NCBI RefSeq assembly: GCF_006149005.1
Contig: NZ_VBSL01000004.1
Span: forward strand, 248,001 to 312,000
Direction: 5' to 3'
Source: Larkinella sp. C7
Lineage (GTDB): Bacteria > Bacteroidota > Bacteroidia > Cytophagales > Spirosomataceae
Length of the DNA: 64,000 nucleotides
The position numbers and the translations under genes were made by a program. Position 1 is the stretch's first letter. Each line of letters begins with the position of its first letter. Below the pieces are notes generated by a model. That model was not told the DNA's origin, ran no database searches, and saw only the letters and a program-made list of their open reading frames with translations. This document shows positions 50,833 through 59,045 of this stretch, in pieces.

Positions 50833-52950
50833 TCACTTTTCTGTTTTGAGCAATTTGCGTTTGAAAAAATCTGCCGTGGCCTGTCCCACTTTCAGCGCAT
50901 TGGCGTGCCGCATCCAGTGGTGCGTATCGTCCACAATGATTATCGTCTCCATCGGGACGCCCTTCGCTTCCAGCCGACGGACCAGATCGGTACTCTGGCT
51001 GATCCGGACGTTGCGGTCGTCGTCGCCGTGGATGATCAGCACGGGCGAGGTCCAGGTGTTCACCACCGAAATCGGCGATGATTCAAACGCTACCTTTGCG
51101 GCCAGTTGGGCATCCGGAATCTGCTCGATCTGGTGGGAAACCTGTTCGGTTCGCTCGTTGGTCATGTCGTGGACGCCGTGAATATCGACCCCGGCGGCAA
51201 ACAATCTGGAGTCGTGACCCAGTGCCAGGGCCGTCAAATATCCGCCGTAGGAACCGCCATACACCCCAATCCGGCTGGCGTCGATCTGGGGCTGCTTCGC
51301 CAGCCATTCCCCGGCCGCCCGGATATCCTGGTACTCGGCCGCGCCATTTTTGCCGCCCCTGGCGGGTTGGTGAAACGCGTAACCGTAGCCAATGCCGAGC
51401 CGGTAATTGACCGACAAAACCGCAAACCCGAGGCTTGTCAGATACTGGTTCCAGGCATAGGCATTGGAATAATAATCGGAGTAGTTCCAGCCCAGTTGCA
51501 TCTGTCGCATGGGGCCGCCGTGTATATAAATAATCGCCGGTTTTTTGGCAGGCCCGCCCGCCGGTTCAAAAAGCTGGGCGTGAACCGTGACACCGTCGGC
51601 AGCTTTGAAAACGACCTGTTTCGGCGTCACCAACTGGCTGGTTGGAAAATTGGCGGGAATCAGATTTTGGGCGAGCAGCCGGGGCGTTCCTTTCGTAAAA
51701 GGTATGACGGCGGGCAGCGGAGGACGCTGGGCCGTGGCACTGATCAAGGCGATCGTCGCTCCGTCGCCCGTCACAACCGGCGTCCATTCCAGTCCGGCTC
51801 CGGGGGTCAGCACTTCCACGGCGGCTTTGTCGACCGGAACCCGAACCACGTGTCGCCGGTCGATGTCCTGTTTGTCGGGGCCAGTGTTACCGCTAAAAAC
51901 CAGCCACTTGCGGTCGGGGCTTAGTTGAATGTGCTCGGCCATAAAACCGCCCGGCGTCAGCAGCAGGGGAGAGCCGCCCGTAGCGGGCATCGAATACAGG
52001 TGGGGCCAGCCGTCCTGGTACGAAAGGAATACAATTCGGTTGTTGGCGGCCCAGTGCAGGTTGGTGCCGCCGTGGGTGGGTGGCAACGACCCCGCCAGTG
52101 TTTTGGGAGCCTGCCAGAGCGGTTGAGCTTTTCCAGTGGCGACATCTGCCGTCCAGATTCCCCAGGGCTGGTGTTTTCGAGTCAGCAGGGAATCGGGTGC
52201 GCCCCCTGCACCGGGGGTTCGGACGAAGGCAATTTGGGTGCCGTCGGGCGACCAGCGGGGGGAACGATCCCGCGAAAAGGAGGGAGCGAGCCAGTGGATG
52301 GGCGTTTCGGAATTGGTGAAAACCCCGACGAAAGCATGATCACCCCGGTTACAGACGAAAGCCAGGCGCGACCCATCGGGCGACCATTGAATCGACCCAT
52401 TTTCGCCCCGGGCCGTGAAGAGATTCCTGGCGGGTGATGATCCGTCGATGGGGGCCGTCCAGACCTGATGGCCTTTGATAAAAGCAATTTGATCATTTTT
52501 GGGCGAAATCAGTGGTTCATCCCCTTCCGACAATGACTTCGGTTCGCCACCCGCAAAGGGAAGGCTCCAGATCTGAACCTTGATAGGGTTGGGCGAGGAC
52601 GATGTATTGACCGGCAACGCTTCATCCCAGTTGGAACCGTGATCGCCACCGCGCACGTAGACGACCCATTTTCCGTCGGCAGAGATGGCCAGACTGGTGA
52701 TTTCCTGTCCGTCGTCTTCGGTATAGTTCGTGAGTTTTCGGGGCGCAAAATCCGGGCCTTCGGCGACGTAAACATTCCGTCGCCCCTGTTCATTGAACAC
52801 CCAGGCCAGCCGCGACCCCTGAGCCGAACTGGTGAGGTCGGAGGGAAAAGGATAACTTCTAACGGTTTCTAACGGGAATGATTGCGCCTGTGTGACAATA
52901 GGAAGTACTAGAAGAAGGCTGGCTACAAAGCGAATGAAGGCTGTTTTCAT
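50833..52950 (-). CDS. S9-family prolyl oligopeptidase-like peptidase, secreted
   Basis: A 705-residue protein with a signal peptide (about 1-22, ending VTQAQ). Residues ~30-400 form a WD40/PD40-like propeller (SPDGSRLAFV, SPDGTQIAFVR repeats). The C-terminal alpha/beta hydrolase domain has the nucleophile Ser in VYGGSYGGYLT, Asp in HGDDDRNV and His in DDTHHW. It should cleave short peptides in the periplasm, like dipeptidyl- or acylaminoacyl-peptidases. It diverges from tkt; a 105-bp palindromic element starts 25 bp upstream of its ATG. Confidence 0.88.
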   Translation of the reverse strand: MKTAFIRFVASLLLVLPIVTQAQSFPLETVRSYPFPSDLTSSAQGSRLAWVFNEQGRRNVYVAEGPDFAPRKLTNYTEDDGQEITSLAISADGKWVVYVRGGDHGSNWDEALPVNTSSSPNPIKVQIWSLPFAGGEPKSLSEGDEPLISPKNDQIAFIKGHQVWTAPIDGSSPARNLFTARGENGSIQWSPDGSRLAFVCNRGDHAFVGVFTNSETPIHWLAPSFSRDRSPRWSPDGTQIAFVRTPGAGGAPDSLLTRKHQPWGIWTADVATGKAQPLWQAPKTLAGSLPPTHGGTNLHWAANNRIVFLSYQDGWPHLYSMPATGGSPLLLTPGGFMAEHIQLSPDRKWLVFSGNTGPDKQDIDRRHVVRVPVDKAAVEVLTPGAGLEWTPVVTGDGATIALISATAQRPPLPAVIPFTKGTPRLLAQNLIPANFPTSQLVTPKQVVFKAADGVTVHAQLFEPAGGPAKKPAIIYIHGGPMRQMQLGWNYSDYYSNAYAWNQYLTSLGFAVLSVNYRLGIGYGYAFHQPARGGKNGAAEYQDIRAAGEWLAKQPQIDASRIGVYGGSYGGYLTALALGHDSRLFAAGVDIHGVHDMTNERTEQVSHQIEQIPDAQLAAKVAFESSPISVVNTWTSPVLIIHGDDDRNVRISQSTDLVRRLEAKGVPMETIIIVDDTHHWMRHANALKVGQATADFFKRKLLKTEK

Positions 52951-52974
52951 ATGCTCGAAAATACAATGAAAAGC

Positions 52975-53079
52975 GTTATTTCGCGGAGTTGAGCGGAGAA
53001 AAAGGAAATTAAGTGGAGAAATAATTGAAAAAAAACTCCGCTTAACTTCCCTTTTCTCCGCTCAACTCCGCGAAATAAC
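52975..53079. repeat. palindromic element in a divergent promoter region
   Basis: Perfect 28-bp arms (52975-53002 and 53052-53079, starting GTTATTTCGCGGAGTTG) enclose a second, imperfect pair (GGAAATTAAGTGGAG with CTCCGCTTAACTTCC) and an A-rich loop. It sits between divergent S9 peptidase and tkt genes, where neither transcript needs a terminator. Confidence 0.8.
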
Positions 53080-53155
53080 CCGTCCGAAACGAACAAACCC
53101 TTTTGGCAGGGGGTTAACTAAGTCAACGTTACGTGTAGTATTATCCCCCTTTTCG

Positions 53156-55168
53156 ATGAAAACCCCAACCCAATCCATTGAACAGCTAGGCATCAATACC
53201 GTCCGGATTCTGGCCGCCGATGCCGTGCAGAAAGCCAATTCCGGCCATCCCGGTTTGCCAATGGGAGCCGCGCCGATGGGCCATATTCTTTGGACAGAAG
53301 CCATGAACTACAATCCGAAAAATCCGGATTGGCCCAACCGCGACCGGTTTATTCTGTCGGCGGGGCACGGCTGTATGTTGCAGTATTGTTACCTGTACCT
53401 GACCGGTTATGAGCTGAGTATGAATGATCTGAAGGCGTTTCGCCAGTTGGATAGCCAGACGCCCGGCCACCCGGAATACGGTTTGTCGAAAGGCATTGAA
53501 ATAACGACCGGGCCGCTGGGGCAGGGGTTTGCCAACGGCGTCGGGTTTGCCATCGGGCAATATCACCTGGCCGCTCGCTACAACAAACCGGATTTTCCGC
53601 TTTTTGACTATAAAATCTACGCCATTTGCAGCGATGGCGACATGATGGAAGGCATTACGGCCGAAGCGGCTTCGCTGGCGGGGCACCTGCAACTCGGCAA
53701 CCTGATTTATTTTTACGACGACAACCACATTTCCATCGAAGGCAGCACCGATCTGACGTTTACGGAAGACGTTGCCCAGCGGTTTCTGTCGTACGGATGG
53801 CACGTGCAGGTCGTCCCCGATGGCAATGATCTGGAAGCCTTGTATCAGGCCGTGAAAGCCGCACAGGGAGAAACCAAACGGCCTTCGCTGATCAAAGTGC
53901 GGACGCACATTGGCTACGGTAGTCCGAATAAAGAAGACACCGCAGAAGCGCATGGTTCACCGTTGGGTGCCGATGAAATCAAGCTGGTGAAGGAAAAATT
54001 CGGATTCGATCCCGAAAAATCGTTTGTCGTGCCGGAAGACGTGCTGCAGTATTACCGGGGAATCGGGAAAGAGCGCGCGAAGAAAGAGGACAAATGGAAC
54101 GATCTTTACAAGGCCTACAAAGCAAAATACCCCGAACTGGCGGAGGAGTATGAGCTGGTGAGCAACGGCCAATTGCCGAAAGGCTGGGAGAAAAAGATCC
54201 CGGTTTTTGCTGCCGGTGATGAGAAAATTGCGACCCGGAAAGCCTCCGGAAAAGTGCTGAATGCCATTGCCGACGCATTGCCGCACCTGATTGGCGGTTC
54301 GGCCGATCTGTCGCCGTCGACGGATACGGATCTGAAAAATTACCAGTCCTTTTCGGTAGAAAACCGGGATGGCCGCATTTTCCATTTTGGGATTCGTGAA
54401 CACGCAATGGGAGCGATCCTGAACGGACTGGCGGTGACGAAAGGGATTATTCCGTACGGCGCGACGTTTCTGGTCTTTTCGGATTACATGCGGCCCCCGA
54501 TTCGGTTGGCGGCCATCATGAAAATCCGCCCGATTTTTATCTTTACGCACGACAGCATCGGTTTGGGCGAAGACGGAACGACACACCAGCCCATTGAGCA
54601 GTTGATGGCACTCCGGGCCATGCCCAATGTGGTGGTGATTCGCCCGGCGGATGCCAACGAAACGGCCCAGGCCTGGCGCGTGGCCATTCAGCATCCCGGC
54701 GGGCCCGTTGTGATTGTGCTGACCCGTCAGGGATTGCCGGTCATCGATCAGGAAAAATACACTCCGGCGACGGAACTGGAAAAAGGCGCTTACATTTTGT
54801 CGGATTCCGAAAAAGAGCCGGATGTGATTCTGATGGGCACCGGTTCGGAAGTTTCGTTGTTGTTTCAGGCACAGGAAGCATTGAAAAAAGAAGCCATTTC
54901 GGCCCGGGTCGTGAGCATGCCATCGTTTGAACTGTTCGACCGGCAGAGCGCGGCTTACAAGGAAAAAGTATTCCCGAAAGCCCTGAAAAAACGGCTGGCG
55001 GTGGAAGCTGGTGCCGAAATGGGCTGGTATAAATACGTCACCGACGAAGGCGATATTCTGGGCATGACCACCTTCGGCGAATCCGCCCCGGCGGAAGAAT
55101 TGTTCAAAAAGTTTGGCTTCACGGTGACGAATGTGGTGAAGCGGGCGAAGGCGTTGCTGGATCGTTAA
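53156..55168 (+). CDS. tkt: transketolase
   Basis: A 670-residue thiamine diphosphate enzyme that moves two-carbon units between sugar phosphates. It shows NSGHPGLPMGAAPMGHILW, the ThDP motif SDGDMMEGITAEAASLAG, the catalytic Glu in FHFGIREHAMG, and HDSIGLGEDGTTHQPIEQ. Length matches bacterial TktA. It is the first gene of the pentose phosphate cluster; a type B palindromic element and the rpiB gene follow on the same strand. Confidence 0.96.
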   Translation: MKTPTQSIEQLGINTVRILAADAVQKANSGHPGLPMGAAPMGHILWTEAMNYNPKNPDWPNRDRFILSAGHGCMLQYCYLYLTGYELSMNDLKAFRQLDSQTPGHPEYGLSKGIEITTGPLGQGFANGVGFAIGQYHLAARYNKPDFPLFDYKIYAICSDGDMMEGITAEAASLAGHLQLGNLIYFYDDNHISIEGSTDLTFTEDVAQRFLSYGWHVQVVPDGNDLEALYQAVKAAQGETKRPSLIKVRTHIGYGSPNKEDTAEAHGSPLGADEIKLVKEKFGFDPEKSFVVPEDVLQYYRGIGKERAKKEDKWNDLYKAYKAKYPELAEEYELVSNGQLPKGWEKKIPVFAAGDEKIATRKASGKVLNAIADALPHLIGGSADLSPSTDTDLKNYQSFSVENRDGRIFHFGIREHAMGAILNGLAVTKGIIPYGATFLVFSDYMRPPIRLAAIMKIRPIFIFTHDSIGLGEDGTTHQPIEQLMALRAMPNVVVIRPADANETAQAWRVAIQHPGGPVVIVLTRQGLPVIDQEKYTPATELEKGAYILSDSEKEPDVILMGTGSEVSLLFQAQEALKKEAISARVVSMPSFELFDRQSAAYKEKVFPKALKKRLAVEAGAEMGWYKYVTDEGDILGMTTFGESAPAEELFKKFGFTVTNVVKRAKALLDR

Positions 55169-55169
55169 A

Positions 55170-55276
55170 CTTCAATGTTCGTTATTCAACATTCATTATT
55201 CGTTATTTAGTTAATACGTTCATTGTTAGAACTTTAATATCGAATACTGAATAACGAAGACCGAATAACGAAGTAC
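55170..55276. repeat. palindromic intergenic element, type B (copy 2)
   Basis: The left half has TTCGTTATTCAACATTCATT and TTCGTTATT; the right half has TTAATATCGAATACTGAATA and GAATAACGAA. The halves are largely complementary. The words match the element at 46019-46142. It separates tkt and rpiB, co-directional genes of one cluster. Confidence 0.75.
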
Positions 55277-55290
55277 TAAAAATAAAAAAA

Positions 55291-55737
55291 ATGAAAATAG
55301 GCATTGCCGCTGATCATGGCGGTTTCGAACTGAAGGAAACGCTGAAAGCATTTCTGATCAATCTGGGCTACCAAGTCGTTGATTTTGGTGCGTACCGGCT
55401 GGATTCTTTGGACGATTATCCCGATTTGATCATTCCGCTGGCGCAGGCGGTTTCCAGCCGCGATGTAGAGCGGGGCGTGGCGGTCTGCGGGAGTGGCGTA
55501 GGCGCAGCCATCGTCGCCAACAAGATCCCCGGCGTGCGGGCCGCGTTGATCAACGACCATTTTTCGGCGCACCAGGGTGTGGAAGACGATGATATGAACT
55601 TAATTTGCCTCGGCGGACGTATTACTGGAAACCGGGTCGCCGAAGAATTTGTCCAGGCGTTCCTGGAAGCAAAGTTCAGCGGTGCCGAACGACACCTGCG
55701 GAGATTGAAGAAAGTGATTGAACTGGAAAAGAAGTAG
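55291..55737 (+). CDS. rpiB: ribose 5-phosphate isomerase B
   Basis: A 148-residue RpiB/LacAB-type isomerase that interconverts ribose 5-phosphate and ribulose 5-phosphate. It has ADHGGFELKETLKAFL at the N-terminus, VCGSGVGAAIVANKIPGV with the catalytic Cys, and NLICLGGRITG. It is a natural partner of tkt and tal. Palindromic elements flank it on both sides. Confidence 0.94.
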   Translation: MKIGIAADHGGFELKETLKAFLINLGYQVVDFGAYRLDSLDDYPDLIIPLAQAVSSRDVERGVAVCGSGVGAAIVANKIPGVRAALINDHFSAHQGVEDDDMNLICLGGRITGNRVAEEFVQAFLEAKFSGAERHLRRLKKVIELEKK

Positions 55738-55827
55738 GTTTTCGGTTTTCAGTATTCGGTTTACGGTGGCTGACGCACACTCACTAACGCGTCAGCCACC
55801 GTAAACCGAATACTGAAAACCGAAAAC
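55738..55827. repeat. palindromic element with 39-bp perfect arms
   Basis: Arms 55738-55776 and 55789-55827 (starting GTTTTCGGTTTTCAG) are perfectly complementary over 39 bp with a 12-nt loop, the longest perfect stem in the window. It begins immediately after the rpiB stop and lies 41 bp before tal. The word TTCAGTATTCG is shared with the element at 55170-55276. Confidence 0.9.
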
Positions 55828-55868
55828 TAAAGTCCCAAAACAACCATAAACTACAAACCCCTCAACAC

Positions 55869-56978
55869 ATGGCAACCAATCGCGTAAAACAAATTCATGA
55901 GTTTGGTCAGAGCATCTGGCTGGATTTTATCGACCGGAAAATTATGGATTCCGGCGAACTGCAAAAGCTGATCGATGAGGATGGCGTTCGCGGTATCACG
56001 TCGAATCCGGCGATTTTCGAGAAAGCCATCAGCAGCAGCTCCGACTACGATGAGGACATCAAGACGTTGGCAAAAGAGGACAAAAGCAACGAAGATATAT
56101 TTTACGGTCTGGCCGTCAGCGACATTCAGCGGGCGGCTGATTTGTTTAAGCCGGTTTACGAAGAAGAAGATGTGCGCGGTGCGGACGGTTACGTGAGCCT
56201 GGAAGTATCGCCATTTCTGGCGCTGGATGCCGAAGGGACCATCAAACAGGCGCGCGAACTCTGGAAAGCCGTAGATCGTGACAATGTGATGATCAAAATT
56301 CCCGGAACCGCGCCCGGTTTGTCGGCCATTCAAACCGCCATCAGCGAAGGCATCAACATCAACGTCACGTTGTTGTTTGGACTGGATCGCTACGAAGCGG
56401 TAACGGACGCGTATATCTCCGGTCTGGAAGCCCGCGCGGCCGCTGGTCAGCCGATTGACGGAATTGCCTCGGTAGCGAGTTTCTTCCTGAGCCGCATCGA
56501 CGTCATGGTCGATCCGATTCTGGACGAAAAAGGATTGCCCGAACTGAAGGCGCAGGTGGCCATTGCCTCGGCCCGCAAAGCCTACGAGATCTACAAACGG
56601 GTGTTCAGCAGCGAGCGGTTTGCGAAACTGAAGGAACTCGGTGCGAAACCGCAGCGCTTGTTGTGGGCCAGCACGAGCAGCAAAAATCCGGCGATTCCCG
56701 ATACCAAATACGTGGAAGAACTGATCGGACCCAACACCGTCGATACCATTCCGATGGAAACGCTGGTGGCTTTCCGCGACCACGGCGATGCGCAAAGCCG
56801 CCTGGAAAACGACTTGGACAAAGCGACCGAGATTCTGGAAAAACTCAAAACGGCGGGCATCGACATCGACGATATCACCCAGAAACTGGAAGACGAAGGC
56901 ATCGATAAATTCAACAAGCCCTACGAAAAACTGCTGGCGGCCATCGAAACCCAGAAAAAATCGCTCGAAACCGCCTGA
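55869..56978 (+). CDS. tal: transaldolase
   Basis: A 369-residue transaldolase of the longer, actinobacterial-type form (TAL family with ~370 residues). It shows SIWLDFIDRKIM, the block GVRGITSNPAIFEKAI, the Schiff-base Lys in VMIKIPGT, and NVTLLFGLDRYEAV. It swaps dihydroxyacetone units between sedoheptulose 7-phosphate and glyceraldehyde 3-phosphate. The HAD gene starts two bases after its stop. Confidence 0.95.
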   Translation: MATNRVKQIHEFGQSIWLDFIDRKIMDSGELQKLIDEDGVRGITSNPAIFEKAISSSSDYDEDIKTLAKEDKSNEDIFYGLAVSDIQRAADLFKPVYEEEDVRGADGYVSLEVSPFLALDAEGTIKQARELWKAVDRDNVMIKIPGTAPGLSAIQTAISEGININVTLLFGLDRYEAVTDAYISGLEARAAAGQPIDGIASVASFFLSRIDVMVDPILDEKGLPELKAQVAIASARKAYEIYKRVFSSERFAKLKELGAKPQRLLWASTSSKNPAIPDTKYVEELIGPNTVDTIPMETLVAFRDHGDAQSRLENDLDKATEILEKLKTAGIDIDDITQKLEDEGIDKFNKPYEKLLAAIETQKKSLETA

Positions 56979-56980
56979 TA

Positions 56981-57637
56981 ATGGATCTCGCACCACTTAA
57001 AATCCTTTTTCTCGATGTCGGGGGCGTGCTGCTGACCAACGGTTGGGGGCACGAATCCCGGCAGCGGGCGGCTGACGCGTTTGGTTTCGATTATTCGGAA
57101 ATGGACGTGTTGCACGATTTCATGTTCAGTACCTACGAAATTGGTCGCATCACGCTCGATGAATACCTGGACACGGTCGTTTTCAGCCAGCCGCGCGATT
57201 TCACGCGGGAGGATTTCAAGGCGTTTATGTTTGCACAGTCGCTGGAATTGCCTGACATGCTGCAATGGCTGACGGAATGGAAAAAAGAAAACCGGGACAT
57301 CCGGATCATTTCCATCAACAACGAAGGGCGCGAACTGAACGAATACCGCATCAAAAAATTCAAGCTGCACCGGTGTTTCGATGCCTTCATCTCGTCCTGC
57401 GAAGTGGGCATGCGAAAACCGGACCCCGGTATTTTCCGGCTGGCGATGGGTGTGGCGCAGGCCCGTCCGGAACAGTGCGTGTATTTTGACGACCGGCTGA
57501 TGCTGGTGGAAGCCGCCCGCAAACTGGGCATCAACGCCCTGCACCACCAGACGTTTGAGTCCACCAAAGCCATTCTGGAAAAGCTTAAAAACCAACCGAT
57601 AAACTTGCACGAGTTCAATGGCAGAAACGAAGTATAA
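56981..57637 (+). CDS. HAD-superfamily hydrolase in the pentose phosphate operon
   Basis: A 218-residue HAD-IA protein. Motif I is FLDVGGVLLTNGW (nucleophile Asp near residue 9), with motif II ISINN, motif III Lys in GMRKPDPG and motif IV FDDR. A helical cap follows motif I. Its start is 2 bp after tal and its last 20 bp overlap gnd, so it is embedded in the operon. A role as a sugar phosphate phosphatase or a clean-up enzyme for side products of the pathway is plausible but inferred. Confidence 0.85.
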   Translation: MDLAPLKILFLDVGGVLLTNGWGHESRQRAADAFGFDYSEMDVLHDFMFSTYEIGRITLDEYLDTVVFSQPRDFTREDFKAFMFAQSLELPDMLQWLTEWKKENRDIRIISINNEGRELNEYRIKKFKLHRCFDAFISSCEVGMRKPDPGIFRLAMGVAQARPEQCVYFDDRLMLVEAARKLGINALHHQTFESTKAILEKLKNQPINLHEFNGRNEV

Positions 57638-59045
57638 TTTTGGAATGATCGGCCTCGGTACGATGGGCCGCAACTTGCTGCTGAACATGGCAGACCACGG
57701 CTTCCCGGTAGCCGGTTACGACATCAATCCCGACCAGGTGGCCGGTTTTGAAAAAGAAGGCGAAGGCAAACCGGTCAAAGGCTTTACGGATCTGGCGGCC
57801 ATGACCCAGAGCCTGACCAAACCCCGCGCCATCATGATGCTGGTGCCTGCCGGCAAACCGGTGGACAACGTGATCGACAAACTGGTGCCGCTGCTCGAAC
57901 CGGGCGACATCATCATCGACGGCGGCAACTCGCACTTTACGGACACCGACATCCGCGACAAAGCGCTGGATTCCAAGGGGCTTCATTTCTTCGGAATGGG
58001 GATTTCCGGGGGCGAAGAAGGTGCGCGGAAAGGACCGAGCATGATGCCAGGTGGTGACAAAGCCGCTTACCTGACCCTGAAACCGATTTTTGACGCCATT
58101 GCCGCCAAAGTCGATGGCGTTCCCTGCGTGACCTACATCGGGCCGGGGGCGTCGGGGCACTTTGTGAAAATGGTGCACAACGGGATCGAGTACGGTTTGA
58201 TGCAGCTCATTTCCGAAACTTACGAAGTGCTGCGCAAAGGGTTGAAACTGGACAATGCGGAAATTTACGAACTTTTCAAAAACTGGAATGAAGGACGGCT
58301 GCAATCGTTTCTGATTGAAGTGACCCGGGATATTTTCGGATTCAAGGAACCGGACTCCGACCAGTATCTGATCGATCTGATTAAAGACCAGGCCAAATCG
58401 AAGGGAACCGGCAAGTGGACCTCGCAGGTGGCGATGGATCTGGAAGTGCCGATTCCGACGATTGATATGGCGGTCTCGATGCGCAATTTATCCAAATACA
58501 AAGTGTTACGGATCAAAGCCGCTACGGTGTACGGCGACGAACCGTCGCTCCTGACAATCGATAAACAGACTTTGCTGGAAAGTCTGGAACAGGCTTTGTA
58601 TTTCAGTACGGTGATGACCTACGCGCAGGGGCTCGATCTTCTGTACCGTTCTTCCATCTCGTACGGGTATACCCTCAACCTGGCCGAAATTGCCAAAATC
58701 TGGCGGGGCGGTTGCATCATTCGGGCGACCTTGCTCAATGAGATTTTCAACGCCTACGAAAAAGCACCGAGTCTGGAGCATTTGCTGCTCGACGAGTCGG
58801 TGCAAACGCTGGTGAACGAAACCGTTCCGGGCATGCGGTCGGTGGTGGCTTCGGCCCTGACAGCGGGCATTGCCTTGCCGGCTTTTGCGGCTTCCCTGAC
58901 CTATTTTGATGCATTTCGCAGCGAAAACATGCCCTCGAATCTGATTCAGGCACAACGCGATTATTTTGGTGCTCACACCTACGAACTAATTGGTAAAGAA
59001 GGCGTTTTCCACACCCACTGGACGCCATTACCCGGTAAACCATGA
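57618..59045 (+). CDS. gnd: 6-phosphogluconate dehydrogenase, decarboxylating
   Basis: A 475-residue oxidative enzyme that turns 6-phosphogluconate into ribulose 5-phosphate and CO2 with NAD(P)+ reduction. It has IGLGTMGRNLLLNMADHGF at the N-terminus, GISGGEEGARKGPSMMPGG, and the catalytic block GHFVKMVHNGIEYG with Lys and His. Length matches the long, E. coli-like form. It overlaps the HAD gene by 20 bp and zwf by 4 bp. Confidence 0.96.
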   Translation: MAETKYNFGMIGLGTMGRNLLLNMADHGFPVAGYDINPDQVAGFEKEGEGKPVKGFTDLAAMTQSLTKPRAIMMLVPAGKPVDNVIDKLVPLLEPGDIIIDGGNSHFTDTDIRDKALDSKGLHFFGMGISGGEEGARKGPSMMPGGDKAAYLTLKPIFDAIAAKVDGVPCVTYIGPGASGHFVKMVHNGIEYGLMQLISETYEVLRKGLKLDNAEIYELFKNWNEGRLQSFLIEVTRDIFGFKEPDSDQYLIDLIKDQAKSKGTGKWTSQVAMDLEVPIPTIDMAVSMRNLSKYKVLRIKAATVYGDEPSLLTIDKQTLLESLEQALYFSTVMTYAQGLDLLYRSSISYGYTLNLAEIAKIWRGGCIIRATLLNEIFNAYEKAPSLEHLLLDESVQTLVNETVPGMRSVVASALTAGIALPAFAASLTYFDAFRSENMPSNLIQAQRDYFGAHTYELIGKEGVFHTHWTPLPGKP

